Position numbers and translations under genes: made by a program
The notes under the pieces: generated by a model
What the model saw: only the letters and a program-made list of their open reading frames with translations
Told to the model about the DNA's origin: nothing
The model's database searches: none
Source of the DNA: Gemmatimonadota bacterium
GTDB lineage: Bacteria > Gemmatimonadota > Gemmatimonadetes > Gemmatimonadales > Gemmatimonadaceae
Assembly (NCBI GenBank): GCA_040388625.1
Contig: JAZKBK010000005.1
Coordinates: 95,478-159,477 of the forward strand
Length of the DNA stretch: 64,000 bases
Direction: 5' to 3'
Shown: one piece after another, positions 27,701 to 35,834 of the stretch
Position numbering within the stretch: the stretch's first letter is position 1
Layout of the letters: each line of letters begins with the position of its first letter

Positions 27701-28162
27701 GCGCGCACGACGCGCATGGCGTACGGGCAGGCGCACGACCTGGGAGAGAAGGTCGGTCAGCTTGTGAAGGAGCAGAATGTCGACGGTGCGTTCAAGACGG
27801 AACTCGATTCGGTTGCGCCGGACGAGGCGCGCGGCGGTCGACGGTTCTTTGGACGTGGCGGCGGTCGTCCTTCTGTCACACTCAACGCAGCGAGCAGTGC
27901 AGCGTTGGCGGCATCATTGTCGATGCAGGCCGCAGAGACGGCACCCACGGCGGCACAGATCGCTGCGTGCGCACGGGCCAGAGTGCAGGCTGCTGCGGCG
28001 ATGGCGCACTGGAATACGCTCAAGACGACTGGGCTGTCGTCGTTCAACGCGCTGCTGAAGACGAAGGGTCAACCGGCGCTGACGCTGCCGGCGCTCAGGC
28101 TGCCAGCGGCGTTGCCGAGTGATGAAAATGGGAACGTGAATGAGAAGGAGAACGAAGGGTAG
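24797..28162 (+). CDS. Large secreted BNR/sortilin-type beta-propeller protein
   Basis: A 1,121-residue protein with a signal peptide ending near VASAQS. The first ~750 residues contain two or more propellers built of blades with Asp-box-like turns (STDGGKTF, STDAGKTW, STDGGTTW, THDGGKTW). A beta-sandwich domain with STSELKRD-type strands and a helical region (LAENTKLSLEMYELARTTRM) follow, ending in a low-complexity Ala-rich tail. This architecture is common in Gemmatimonadota and Acidobacteriota, where members are annotated as glycosyl hydrolase or sortilin-like without proven activity. No catalytic glycosidase motif was recognised. It may bind or process extracellular polymers. Confidence 0.85.
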   Translation: MSISRLITIAAIGMAALTSVANSVASAQSTDALYAEMHWREIGPTRAGRARALSGVASQPNVFYVGYDNGGVWRSTDYGSNWVPLFDSEPTGSIGAIAVAPSDPNIIYVGTGAGIIRPDLSVGDGMYKSTDAGKTWTHLGLRDSQMIANIEVDPTNPNRLFVAVLGHPYGPNAERGIFRSTDGGKTFEKVLYKDEYVSGNDVRIDPKNPNIVYAALWQQQQSYIEGAEFGGTEGGIFKSTDGGTTWKQLTNGLPAGVIEANLGVSMSAPSTIYAMVAGTSGSATPARGGTTGTIGFYKSTDAGEHWTLAARDANNPGASSNAVLDPRPLVRIGGGDLPTIAVDPKNPNVVYSASTVFWRTEDGGVTWSAVRGAPGGDDYQKAWVNPNDTNILLVVADQGAIVSGNRGVSWSNWYNQPTAAMYHVSTDDAFPYRVCGGQQDSGSACVDSRSMDGEITFHDWHPVNIQEYGVAASDPKDPDLVFGSQRTNISLYNRRTGQTTNVGPDAEARGTEFGRNVRTMPIMWSPVNHNVLFYTSNVVWKSTDQAHSWTRISPDLARQTWAVPATVGKYSSSVKPAPQGSITALSASPRDVNVIWAGTDDGNIQVTTNGGAKWTNVTPAQIKPWTRIFNIDAGHFDTQTAYAAANTMRIDDLNPHLWRTHDGGKTWTEIDNGIAPGAATNSIREDPHKKGLLYASTETQVWVSFDDGDHWQSLRLDMPAVSVRDIQIKDDSICMCSDLIAGTHGRGFYILDDVTPLRQAAEARSANGAYLFKPQTALRIRLATNDPTPWPPELPAGENPPNGAIIDYYLSSNVSGPVTIDILDASNKVVRTYTSELKRDPDPGVDRAAYDKVCKANPESPDCDVPLYWPSRIKSMPTSAGMHRISWNMRYQPLATERGGVDATGAVPNRSSPSPSSPWAPPGQYTVRLTVAGKSYTQPLTVRLDPRVKTSPSALAENTKLSLEMYELARTTRMAYGQAHDLGEKVGQLVKEQNVDGAFKTELDSVAPDEARGGRRFFGRGGGRPSVTLNAASSAALAASLSMQAAETAPTAAQIAACARARVQAAAAMAHWNTLKTTGLSSFNALLKTKGQPALTLPALRLPAALPSDENGNVNEKENEG

Positions 28163-28204
28163 GCGTTGTAGGCGACACCGGCCACGACAACCTGAGGGGG
28201 TCGC

Positions 28205-28579
28205 ATGTATTATCGGGCGCTGATGCGCAGACGTCCGCACGTTACTGCGATGGTTACTTTCGTCCTGGCATTTCTTATTTGGGGATGGTTGCTGCCGTGG
28301 GTATGGCATCAGCCTCGTGATTGGGCCACGGCGATCTCGATGGCGGTAGTGCTCGGGTTAGTATCGTACTTCAACCGCCTTCGCGCAGGGCGAGCGAAGG
28401 CGTTGATCATGGGGCTGCTTTCACTCGGCGCACTCGTACTGTACGCGAGTTCGGTTTATGCTGACGGGATTCCGCAGGACACCACCGAGCGGTTCTATTT
28501 TGCCGCAGTAGTTGCGATTCCGGTGTTCGGCGTCGTGTTGGCGCTTTGGATGTTGCGAAAGTCGCGAGTAGCAGCATGA
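28205..28579 (+). CDS. Small membrane protein
   Basis: A 124-residue protein with four predicted helices (VTFVLAFLIWGWLLPWVW, ISMAVVLGLVSYF, ALIMGLLSLGALVLYASSVY and AAVVAIPVFGVVLALWML). No named family recognised. It overlaps the next lipoprotein gene in an ATGA junction, indicating cotranslation. Confidence 0.6.
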   Translation: MYYRALMRRRPHVTAMVTFVLAFLIWGWLLPWVWHQPRDWATAISMAVVLGLVSYFNRLRAGRAKALIMGLLSLGALVLYASSVYADGIPQDTTERFYFAAVVAIPVFGVVLALWMLRKSRVAA

Positions 28580-29388
28580 ACGGACTTGCACGCATGTCGG
28601 TTCTGGGAGTGCTGGTCGTGATCGCGTGCGGTGGTGATTCCACGAATTCCACCGCACCGATCGGACCAACCGATCAGGCCGCACTACAGAGTCTCACAAT
28701 GGGGATGGCAGCCGTCACCACCTCGGCGGCATCGTCCGACGCAGGGTTCGCTCTGGCGATGCTGCCGCCTGTATCGGCGTTCACGGGTCAGGCGTTGAGT
28801 CACACATCCATCACTGTGGACGGTACGTCGGTGCAGGTCTTCGCGCTCGCTCGGCGCGTTACATACCCATCTGGTACATGCCTGGAGCAATTGCTTGGTA
28901 TTTCCAATTTCGCCAATCCTGGTAGCTGCACAAGTTTTCCGGGAACGTTGTCGTTGATTCTGTGGCAAACAAGTTCAGCGTCGCAGGCACCAGACAGGGT
29001 TGTCGTGATCCTCGCCGATGCCGGCAACGCCAGCTTTGCGGGCCTGTCATCATCTGGCGATCCATTTCTGACTGGCACCGTGTTTCCGCCCATCGGCATC
29101 TATCTCGAGCGAAGCGGTGGCGTGTGGTTGGCGTCGGGCGGAAGTCTCAGTAGCACTGTCACGGCTACAGTGCAGACGTGTACGATGGCGCCGCCGATAT
29201 TTGCGAAGTCTGCGACGTGCGGCATGGGATCGTTCCTGGAGACCGGCAATATTGCGTTCTCGCCGCTCGAAGTCGGTGGCGTCACAACGACCGGAACGCG
29301 CTCCATCACCATATCCGCACAAACGCTCAGCGGAATGATTCAGACTGTAACCGCAACTGCGCCGCTCACGATTCCAATCAGTGGATAA
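28576..29388 (+). CDS. Exported lipoprotein, function unknown
   Basis: A 270-residue protein with a lipobox (VLGVLVVIACGGDS) and a Ser/Thr-rich linker, then a beta-rich globular part with four Cys (CLEQLLG, PGSCTSFP, TCTMAPP, ATCGMG) that could form two disulfides. The ATG at 28576 overlaps the membrane-protein stop; the longer frame from 28546 is unlikely. Probably anchored in the outer membrane or periplasm. No family recognised. Confidence 0.62.
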   Translation: MNGLARMSVLGVLVVIACGGDSTNSTAPIGPTDQAALQSLTMGMAAVTTSAASSDAGFALAMLPPVSAFTGQALSHTSITVDGTSVQVFALARRVTYPSGTCLEQLLGISNFANPGSCTSFPGTLSLILWQTSSASQAPDRVVVILADAGNASFAGLSSSGDPFLTGTVFPPIGIYLERSGGVWLASGGSLSSTVTATVQTCTMAPPIFAKSATCGMGSFLETGNIAFSPLEVGGVTTTGTRSITISAQTLSGMIQTVTATAPLTIPISG

Positions 29389-29425
29389 TGACCATGCGTC
29401 GGTCCCGATAGGCTGAGTGCACGGG

Positions 29426-29725
29426 ATGTCACTCATGACCGTCCGATGGATTCTGCTTGCCCTCTCCGGCTTCGCTCTACTGACCGGATTCGCGATGCAC
29501 GGGTTGGTACGCCGTCTTCTGTTGCAACCCATCGTCAATACAACACAGCTGAGCAGCGGCATTTCATCGCTACCCTTGAAAGTGTTCCGGTTGATGATCA
29601 CGCGTGCGTGGGTGTTCCGGATTTACCATCTATGCTTCGCAGTGTTGCTGTTCGCAGGCTGGTGGTACTTTGGGACCGACGCCGGGCGCCTCAGGTGGAT
29701 GCAGTGGACGGTGCATCCGCAGTGA
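29426..29725 (+). CDS. Small membrane protein
   Basis: A 99-residue protein with two hydrophobic helices (WILLALSGFALLTGFAMHG and IYHLCFAVLLFAGWWYFG). The start could be ATG 29426, ATG 29435 or GTG 29417. It ends 40 bases before the SBP56-like gene, with which it may be cotranscribed. Function unknown. Confidence 0.5.
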   Translation: MSLMTVRWILLALSGFALLTGFAMHGLVRRLLLQPIVNTTQLSSGISSLPLKVFRLMITRAWVFRIYHLCFAVLLFAGWWYFGTDAGRLRWMQWTVHPQ

Positions 29726-29765
29726 CCACGACCACGGCAGTTACCAACCCGCTTACCCCTTGTCT

Positions 29766-31034
29766 ATGAGAATCACACGCCTGGTACTTATGCTTACGGC
29801 CGCGATGACGGCCATGGTTGCGCCGCAGGCTGCGATGAGCCAATCATCATACCTGTTCGTGTGGGCCGGCGGAAGCGGACCTGGCGCGAGCGACTTCATG
29901 GCGACGATCGACGCGAATCCTACATCTCGAAGTTACGGGCGCGTGGTCGCAACTGTTCCGACCGGCACTATCGGCATGCCGCATCATACCGAGCAGGAGC
30001 TGGGCCCGAACGGCCATCTGCTCGCGAACGACTTTACTGCGGGACGCACGTGGCTGTTCGATCTGCACGATCCGCTCAAGCCGCGGATAATAACATCGTT
30101 CGGTGATGTGGCGGGATTCAGTCATCCTCATACCTACAGCAGGCTTGCGAACGGGCACGTGCTGACGACGTTTCAGTATCGCGCCGACGCGAACACGGCA
30201 AAGGAGATGAGAGGTCATGCGAGCGGTATGGCCAGCATGAACAATTCTCAACCGAACGTGACTGGTGGACTCGTGGAGATGGATGAGCGAGGCCATCCCA
30301 TCATGTCGGCAAGTGCCGTCGATCCGTCGATCAGGGATCACTTCATCTATCCGTACAGCGTCCTTCCGATTCCCAGCATCGATCGCGCCGTATCGACGAC
30401 TACCGACATGAACCTCGGTGACACGGTGGCCACGTCGCAGTGGGTACAGATCTGGCGGCTGTCCGATCTCAAACTGCTGCGCAGCATTGCACTGCCGCCT
30501 GGCTCCGGTGCACACACCAAGGCTAACGAGTTCTCGGGCGAGCCGAGGCTTCTGGCTGACGGCAGGAGCGTTTACATCCACACGTTCAATTGCGGGTTGT
30601 ATCTGCTCCGGGATGTGTCGCGTTCGACGCCCGTTGCAACGCTCGTGCATACGTTCGACGGAACTGAGTGTGGAGTGCCGATTCTCACCTCGCACTACTG
30701 GATCCAGACAGTACCGGCGGATCACGGCCTCGTCACACTCGATGTAAGTGATCCGGAGCATCCGCGCGAAGTATCGCGAGTAATGGTTGGCAACGATGAG
30801 CAGCCGCACTGGATCGCGATCGATCACACTGGCAGAAGAATCGTGTTGAATTCAGGCGGGAAGGGAAACCGGCTGTTCATCATCAACTTCGATCCCGCGA
30901 ACGGGCACGTGTCAGTCGACAGCGCGTTTCGCGATCCGGGAAGCACCAAGCCGGGAATCAGTCTCGCCGGCGCGAACTGGCCGCGTGGCTTCAAGGGGAA
31001 CATAGTGCCACACGGAGCGGTGTTTTCGCGATAG
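29766..31034 (+). CDS. SBP56-like beta-propeller protein (selenium-binding-like)
   Basis: A 422-residue exported protein (signal peptide to about PQAAMSQS). Features resemble SBP56/methanethiol-oxidase propellers: SSYLFVWAGGSG, ATIDANPTSRSYG, GTIGMPHHTEQE (candidate metal His pair), TWLFDLHDPLKP and the C-terminal VMVGNDEQPHWIAIDHTG. Blades show the DL/DP pattern of the family. In methanethiol oxidase the propeller holds copper and calcium; the conserved His residues here fit that, but activity is inferred. The longer frame starting at 29604 overlaps the preceding gene and is not the start. Confidence 0.62.
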   Translation: MRITRLVLMLTAAMTAMVAPQAAMSQSSYLFVWAGGSGPGASDFMATIDANPTSRSYGRVVATVPTGTIGMPHHTEQELGPNGHLLANDFTAGRTWLFDLHDPLKPRIITSFGDVAGFSHPHTYSRLANGHVLTTFQYRADANTAKEMRGHASGMASMNNSQPNVTGGLVEMDERGHPIMSASAVDPSIRDHFIYPYSVLPIPSIDRAVSTTTDMNLGDTVATSQWVQIWRLSDLKLLRSIALPPGSGAHTKANEFSGEPRLLADGRSVYIHTFNCGLYLLRDVSRSTPVATLVHTFDGTECGVPILTSHYWIQTVPADHGLVTLDVSDPEHPREVSRVMVGNDEQPHWIAIDHTGRRIVLNSGGKGNRLFIINFDPANGHVSVDSAFRDPGSTKPGISLAGANWPRGFKGNIVPHGAVFSR

Positions 31035-31176
31035 CGTCACGATCACGTCGTACGGTATCCGACGGGAATCATTGACGGACCGGGACGTCACCCGACGTAC
31101 AACCTTCCGAGCCATTCCTCTGTCCAAGTGAAAAGGCACCGATTCATCGTCGGCATGTCGCAACTTGGAAACAATC

Positions 31177-32052
31177 ATGGCCCGCTTGAATATGAGACAT
31201 CCGCTTGCATCTTCTATAGTTGTCGCACTTATCTGTGGGACCGGCCTTGGCGCGCAGGTCGCCCGCCCTGTCGCTGTAATCAATCTGGAACCCTATCAGG
31301 ACAATCCCGACTTCCTGACGGTGCGCGCGAGCGTGAGCGGTCAGACTCGAACGTTTGCTTTCGACTCAGGCGAAGGCGTGTCGATGATCAGCCCCGAACT
31401 TGCGCAGGCCATCGGATGCAAGCCGTGGGGGCAGGTCACGGGTTTCCGCATGAACGGTGAGCGGATCGACGCTCCGCACTGTGACGGCATCACATTCGAT
31501 GTTTCCGGTCAGCACTTTGCGGCGCCGAGTGTAATCGTGTTCGACCTGATGAAATTCTTCAAGCCGGGCCAGCCGCGCCTCGATGGGTCGCTAGGCTTCG
31601 ATCTGTTCGCGGGGCGCGCGATTACCTTCGCATTCTCCGGCCGGTCCATCGTCGTGGAGAGTCCGGCGAGTCTTGCAGCACGCATCGCGAGTGGAACGGA
31701 AGTACCGATTCGCATCGTACGTGACGCCGAGGGTCTCGCGCTCACTGTCGATATCGGCGTGCCGACCCCGGAGGGAATGGCATGGATGGAGCTGGACTCG
31801 GGCGGCGGCAATTCGATCATAATCGGAAAGCACATCGCGTCGTTGTTCAAACTGGATCCGGAATCGAAAGCCATGCAGCAGGTGAGCTTCACCCTTGCCG
31901 GAAAGATCCCGGTGATAGCACCAGCTCGGGTAATGGATCACATGATCATGGATGGAAATGTCAACGTGCCGTTTCTCAGTAAATGGGACGTGACGCTCGA
32001 TCTTGCGACTGGACGCGCGTGGGTCGCGCCAGCCGATCACGCCACGCACTAG
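31177..32052 (+). CDS. Exported aspartic-protease-like protein with two DSG motifs
   Basis: A 291-residue protein with an N-terminal signal segment (SSIVVALICGTGLGAQ). Two protease-like hairpins occur: TFAFDSGEGVSMIS with D63, and WMELDSGGGNSIIIG with D207. GSLGFDLF follows the first lobe and NVPFLSKWDVTLDL the second. The Asp-Ser-Gly triads replace the usual Asp-Thr-Gly, as in some retropepsin-like families. The duplication suggests one chain folding like a bilobed pepsin. Substrate unknown. The start at ATG 31177 is preferred to 31165. Confidence 0.65.
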   Translation: MARLNMRHPLASSIVVALICGTGLGAQVARPVAVINLEPYQDNPDFLTVRASVSGQTRTFAFDSGEGVSMISPELAQAIGCKPWGQVTGFRMNGERIDAPHCDGITFDVSGQHFAAPSVIVFDLMKFFKPGQPRLDGSLGFDLFAGRAITFAFSGRSIVVESPASLAARIASGTEVPIRIVRDAEGLALTVDIGVPTPEGMAWMELDSGGGNSIIIGKHIASLFKLDPESKAMQQVSFTLAGKIPVIAPARVMDHMIMDGNVNVPFLSKWDVTLDLATGRAWVAPADHATH

Positions 32053-32083
32053 TCCCGGGCGGCCGCCAACAGATCTGCTCGCA

Positions 32084-32704
32084 TCATCGCCCCTGCGTAA
32101 GGTCGCCGGACGCTCGTGGCGCCGTTGGCTTTCCGGTCAGCAGATTGCGGATTGCGCGCCAGACCGTACGAACGAGCAACAAGACGAGTACGAGCAATAT
32201 CAGCGCAGCCGCAAGTGCGATTATCGGATGTTGCCACACCGTGTAACTCATCGTTGCAACGACCCCGAGCTCAGCGACGTTGACGATTCCATTGCTGACT
32301 GGCTCCGGCGATGTGTCGACTGCGGTGCGCAGACCGAGCTTGGCAAGATTGGTGGTCAGGCCGAGTCCGCCGCCAAGTAATCCTGCGAGGGCGATGATCG
32401 CCGGATCGGCGTGCCAGGCAGTGGCAATCGCGAGTGCCGCTGCGGCCGGCGTGCGGATCAGCGTGTGCGTTGCTTCCCATGCGGACGCGACTCCGGGGAT
32501 CAATGTCGCTAGAAACTCGACGATCGCCAGAACCAGCGCGACTCCGATGATTATCGGGTTGGCGAGTGTGGACAGCAGGCCTGGCAGGGGGCCGATCCAG
32601 CCGAAGCGCTCCCCGATCCCCACGAGGACGACGGTGGCGTAGAGGCTGATTCCGGAAGCGTACGCGATCCCGAGCGACTCGGCCAGCGTAATCAGAGAAT
32701 CCAT
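32084..32704 (-). CDS. DUF4126 membrane protein
   Basis: A 206-residue protein with five or six membrane segments, starting TLAESLGIAYASGISLYAT, with a conserved loop ATLIPGVASAWEATHTLIR and Gly-rich GLLGGGLGLTTNLAKLG. These features match DUF4126, whose role is unknown. It lies convergent with the aspartic-protease-like gene and divergent from the MutS-like gene. Confidence 0.8.
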   Translation of the reverse strand: MDSLITLAESLGIAYASGISLYATVVLVGIGERFGWIGPLPGLLSTLANPIIIGVALVLAIVEFLATLIPGVASAWEATHTLIRTPAAAALAIATAWHADPAIIALAGLLGGGLGLTTNLAKLGLRTAVDTSPEPVSNGIVNVAELGVVATMSYTVWQHPIIALAAALILLVLVLLLVRTVWRAIRNLLTGKPTAPRASGDLTQGR

Positions 32705-32827
32705 GCGAGTGTTGGGCAGGTAGGATTCGAGGTTCCGACGAGCGCGCCTATCTGTCGGAATGTATCATACCTTTCGCGAGCACGCGTGGCGGGCCTGGCC
32801 TGGCCAGCGGCTACCCGCCCCGAGCCA

Positions 32828-34702
32828 ATGACCGAGAGATGCCAAGTGACGGATGAAAATGACGTCGCGGAGTTCTACACCAGGCGAATAGCGACTCTGC
32901 GTGCATCGCACGACGTCGCCGCGCGGCAATGGCGTCGTCTTGCCAATCTGCGGCTGGTCGTATTCGTCTTTGCCGCGGCGTCGGTATGGTGGCTCGTCGA
33001 CGCAGGGCTCGCGTTGCGCTCGATGCCCGCGGCCGCCACGATCATCACGATCGTGCTGTTCTGGTATCTGGTCAGGCGCAGCTCGCGCTCGAGGGTCCGG
33101 GTGACGCGTCTGGCCGATCTCGTACTGATCAATGAAGAAGCGGTGCATCGCGTTGGGAGAGAATGGTCCCTGCTCGAACAACGTCCATGGGCCGACGTTC
33201 CAGTCTCGCATCCGTATGCGTACGATCTCGACGTGTTCGGATCGGCGTCGCTCGCTCAGCTGTTCCCGGGAGTGAGCGCCGCGCCGGGACGTACGACGCT
33301 CGCGTCATGGTTGTTGGCCCCCGCGTCGGTGGGCGATTTACGGAGGCGCCAGAAAGCCGTAGCTGAATTGAAGAACAGGATCGAGTGGCGGGACGAGCTG
33401 GTGCTTCATACGCGACGAATAACGACCGGCCCCGACCGGCTGCATGCGTTTGTCGAGTGGGCGAATCACGAAGATTGGGCTGCTGACAATGGCTGGGTCT
33501 TCGTGGCGGCGGTCGCGCTCCCGGTCGCGCTGGTACTCCTGGCTGTGGCGCAAGCGGTGGGAATCATTTCCGGCGCATACTGGCTTATCCCGATCGCGCT
33601 CGGCGGCGCCCTTACGGCGCGGTTCAAGAAACCTCTGCGGGTGGCGCTCGGTCAGGTTCAGGGTCAGCGCAACATGTTGAAGGGATACGCGACTGTCACT
33701 CAGTTGGTGGCGACGGAGTCATTCGAGTGCGATGCACTGCGGGACATTCAACGCGATCTCACTGGCGATGCAAACGCGGCGGGCCAGATGCGCGCGCTCG
33801 AACGACTGGCAGATTGCGCGGATGTGAAATTATCGCCGATGCTTCATTTTGCCGTGCAGGGGCTCTTACTGTGGGATTTTCACGTAGCGTATCTGTTGAC
33901 GAGATGGAAGCGTGATACCGGGAAGCACATCGGTGGCTGGCTCGGGGCAATCGGCGTGGTCGAGAGTCTCGCGGCGCTTGCCACGCTTGCGCACGACAAT
34001 CCCGATTGGGCGTTTCCGATTATTGACGCGCGTGATCCCGTAATCGTATCGGCGATTGCGCTCGGCCATCCCCTGCTGCCAGCGTCGATCAGGGTCGCCA
34101 ATGATGTAACGGTCGGACCGGAACGAACACTGTTGTTCGTAACCGGCTCGAACATGGCGGGGAAAAGTACGCTCTTGCGTGCCATCGGGTTGAACGTCGT
34201 TCTCGCGCAAGCGGGATCGGTGGTCTGTGCCGAAGCAATGACGTGTCCACCAGTGTTGCTCCATACCAGCATGCGCGTGCAGGACTCGCTCGCGCGCGGC
34301 GTGTCGTACTTCATGGCGGAGCTGGAGCGGCTCAAGCTGATAGTGGACGCGGCCGAGGCGGTGAAGGAATCGCATCAACGGAAGTTGATGTATCTGCTGG
34401 ACGAGATCCTGCACGGGACCAATTCCGCGGAGCGTCTGATTGCTGCGCGGCACGTGCTGGTGCGGCTCATGGATCTCGGCGCGATTGGAGCAGTGACGAC
34501 GCACGATCTTCAACTTGCAGACGCCAGCGTGCTGGAGCACGCAGCGCAGCACGTTCACTTTCAGGAAGTGTTCTCGCGCAGCGCGGATGGTCGTGCAACG
34601 ATGTACTTCGATTACAAGTTGAGGCCGGGGAAGGCAACATCGAGCAACGCGTTGAAGTTGCTGGAGCTGGTAGGGCTAACGACGGAAGGGGTGATTTCAT
34701 AG
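32828..34702 (+). CDS. Membrane-anchored MutS-like ATPase
   Basis: A 624-residue protein. Two membrane segments near the start (LVVFVFAAASVWWLVDAGLA and MPAAATIITIVLFWYLV) and two more near residue 220-270 bracket a helical region. The C-terminal ATPase shows Walker A TGSNMAGKST, a YFMAELERL linker, Walker B LMYLLDEIL, HGTNSAERLIAA and TTHDLQLAD, as in MutS. The mismatch-binding domains I-II of true MutS are absent, so repair function is unlikely. Related membrane MutS-like proteins are uncharacterised. ATG 32828 was chosen; GTG 32846 is an alternative. Confidence 0.82.
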   Translation: MTERCQVTDENDVAEFYTRRIATLRASHDVAARQWRRLANLRLVVFVFAAASVWWLVDAGLALRSMPAAATIITIVLFWYLVRRSSRSRVRVTRLADLVLINEEAVHRVGREWSLLEQRPWADVPVSHPYAYDLDVFGSASLAQLFPGVSAAPGRTTLASWLLAPASVGDLRRRQKAVAELKNRIEWRDELVLHTRRITTGPDRLHAFVEWANHEDWAADNGWVFVAAVALPVALVLLAVAQAVGIISGAYWLIPIALGGALTARFKKPLRVALGQVQGQRNMLKGYATVTQLVATESFECDALRDIQRDLTGDANAAGQMRALERLADCADVKLSPMLHFAVQGLLLWDFHVAYLLTRWKRDTGKHIGGWLGAIGVVESLAALATLAHDNPDWAFPIIDARDPVIVSAIALGHPLLPASIRVANDVTVGPERTLLFVTGSNMAGKSTLLRAIGLNVVLAQAGSVVCAEAMTCPPVLLHTSMRVQDSLARGVSYFMAELERLKLIVDAAEAVKESHQRKLMYLLDEILHGTNSAERLIAARHVLVRLMDLGAIGAVTTHDLQLADASVLEHAAQHVHFQEVFSRSADGRATMYFDYKLRPGKATSSNALKLLELVGLTTEGVIS

Positions 34703-34800
34703 GCGGTTGCGTTGCATCCGCGGACCACGAATTCCAATTATGCGTAACCGGATCGGACGGCGACATCACGGGTTCTTCCGAATACGTTTTACACGTAAAT

Positions 34801-34947
34801 GGATCGCGCGCGGGTTTATCGGCGTTCATCCGATTCCCATTGCGCGTAAATAGACCAGGCGCGGATAAATCCCGTGAACATCGACGTTCGGTTGCATCCA
34901 TGGGGGCCAGGCGCGGATAAATCCGCGCCCTACGCGGGACCACCAAT
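34801..34947 (+). repeat. Left arm of 147-bp inverted repeat (three REP-like units)
   Basis: This arm is the reverse complement of 35508-35654 with 146 of 147 bases matching (difference near 34814). It contains three REP-like units; the best is the near-palindrome GGCGCGGATAAATCCGCGCC at 34910-34929, and two degenerate ones start near 34805 and 34857. It forms the left boundary of the transposase module. Confidence 0.85.
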
Positions 34948-35021
34948 GCGGTGCGGCATTGTGCGTACGTGGCGCAAGGATGGATCCGATCGGGATCCGC
35001 TATTCACCACATGATTTACTC

Positions 35022-35525
35022 ATGCCAAAATTTCACTCGCGCACCCATCCGCGCTGGAAATCATACGACTATACGCGATCCGGTGTGTATTTTGTTACGA
35101 CGATAATCCATGATCGCCGGCCTATCCTGGGCATTGCGACGCAACGTGGAATCGTACTGACAAGTGCTGGACGTATCGTCGATCAGTGCTGGCGGATGGT
35201 CTCAGACCAGTTTAAGGGTGTGGTGATCGATCAATTCGTGGTAATGCCGGATCATGTGCACGCGATTGTCGTGCTACTCTCCACACCAGATCGAACGCTC
35301 AACCTGAGCGACGTAATTGGCTGGACGAAAGGCCGTGCGGCACGCGAAATCAGTGCCCAGCCATCGCCACCTGCCGGCCCGATATGGCAACGCAGTTTTC
35401 ACGATCGTATTGTTCGCAACGCCGAAGCCCTAGCACGAATTCGCAATTATGTGGCCGCCAACCCGGCGCGCGCGTGGAACGAAGCCCGGGCGTTGCGGCC
35501 GCGTCGAATTGGTGGTCCCGCGTAG
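35022..35525 (+). CDS. REP-associated tyrosine transposase (RAYT)
   Basis: A 167-residue Y1 transposase of the IS200/RAYT type. The HUH motif is VMPDHVHAIV (H78 and H80) and the catalytic Tyr is Y143 in RIRNYVAANP. Start motifs YTRSGVYFVTTIIHDRRPIL are typical. The stop codon and last codons lie inside the right inverted-repeat arm. RAYT proteins cleave single-stranded REP hairpins and are thought to spread them. All key residues are present, so it is probably functional. Confidence 0.9.
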   Translation: MPKFHSRTHPRWKSYDYTRSGVYFVTTIIHDRRPILGIATQRGIVLTSAGRIVDQCWRMVSDQFKGVVIDQFVVMPDHVHAIVVLLSTPDRTLNLSDVIGWTKGRAAREISAQPSPPAGPIWQRSFHDRIVRNAEALARIRNYVAANPARAWNEARALRPRRIGGPA

Positions 35526-35654
35526 GGCGCGGATTTATCCGCGCCTGGCCCCCATGGATGCAACCGAACGTCGATGTTCACGGGATTTATCCGCGCCTGG
35601 TCTATTTACGCGCAATGGGAATCGGATGAACGCCGATAAATCCGCGCGCGATCC
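35508..35654 (-). repeat. Right arm of 147-bp inverted repeat
   Basis: Mirror of the left arm with a single mismatch. The palindrome GGCGCGGATTTATCCGCGCC at 35526-35545 begins immediately after the transposase stop codon (TAG at 35523-35525). Two further REP-like units follow. Confidence 0.85.
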
Positions 35655-35834
35655 GTTCATGTGATCGGAATTGGATAAACGTCGCGTCAATATGACCGTC
35701 GATGCACCCGGTCCTTAAAGCGTGGTCGTAACGGGATGATGTTCCATTGGACACCCGGTCACCAACGGTACACGTTTGGTCGGCGTAGATACGACGTAAC
35801 CACTATACCTGCGCTGTCGCGCACAGGGGACCCA

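Larger units (their letters stand above)
34801..35654 (+). mobile_element. RAYT-type element with long inverted repeats
   Basis: An 854-bp unit: a REP-associated tyrosine transposase gene between 147-bp arms. The near identity of the arms indicates recent duplication or active homogenisation. No target-site duplication was recognised outside the arms. The neighbours (a MutS-like gene ending at 34702 and an S9 peptidase starting at 35835) are intact, so it inserted in an intergenic space. Confidence 0.75.

Noticed and set aside
28205..31034. Possible CRISPR or tandem repeat array among the short exported genes
   Set aside because: No regularly spaced repeat was found on inspection.
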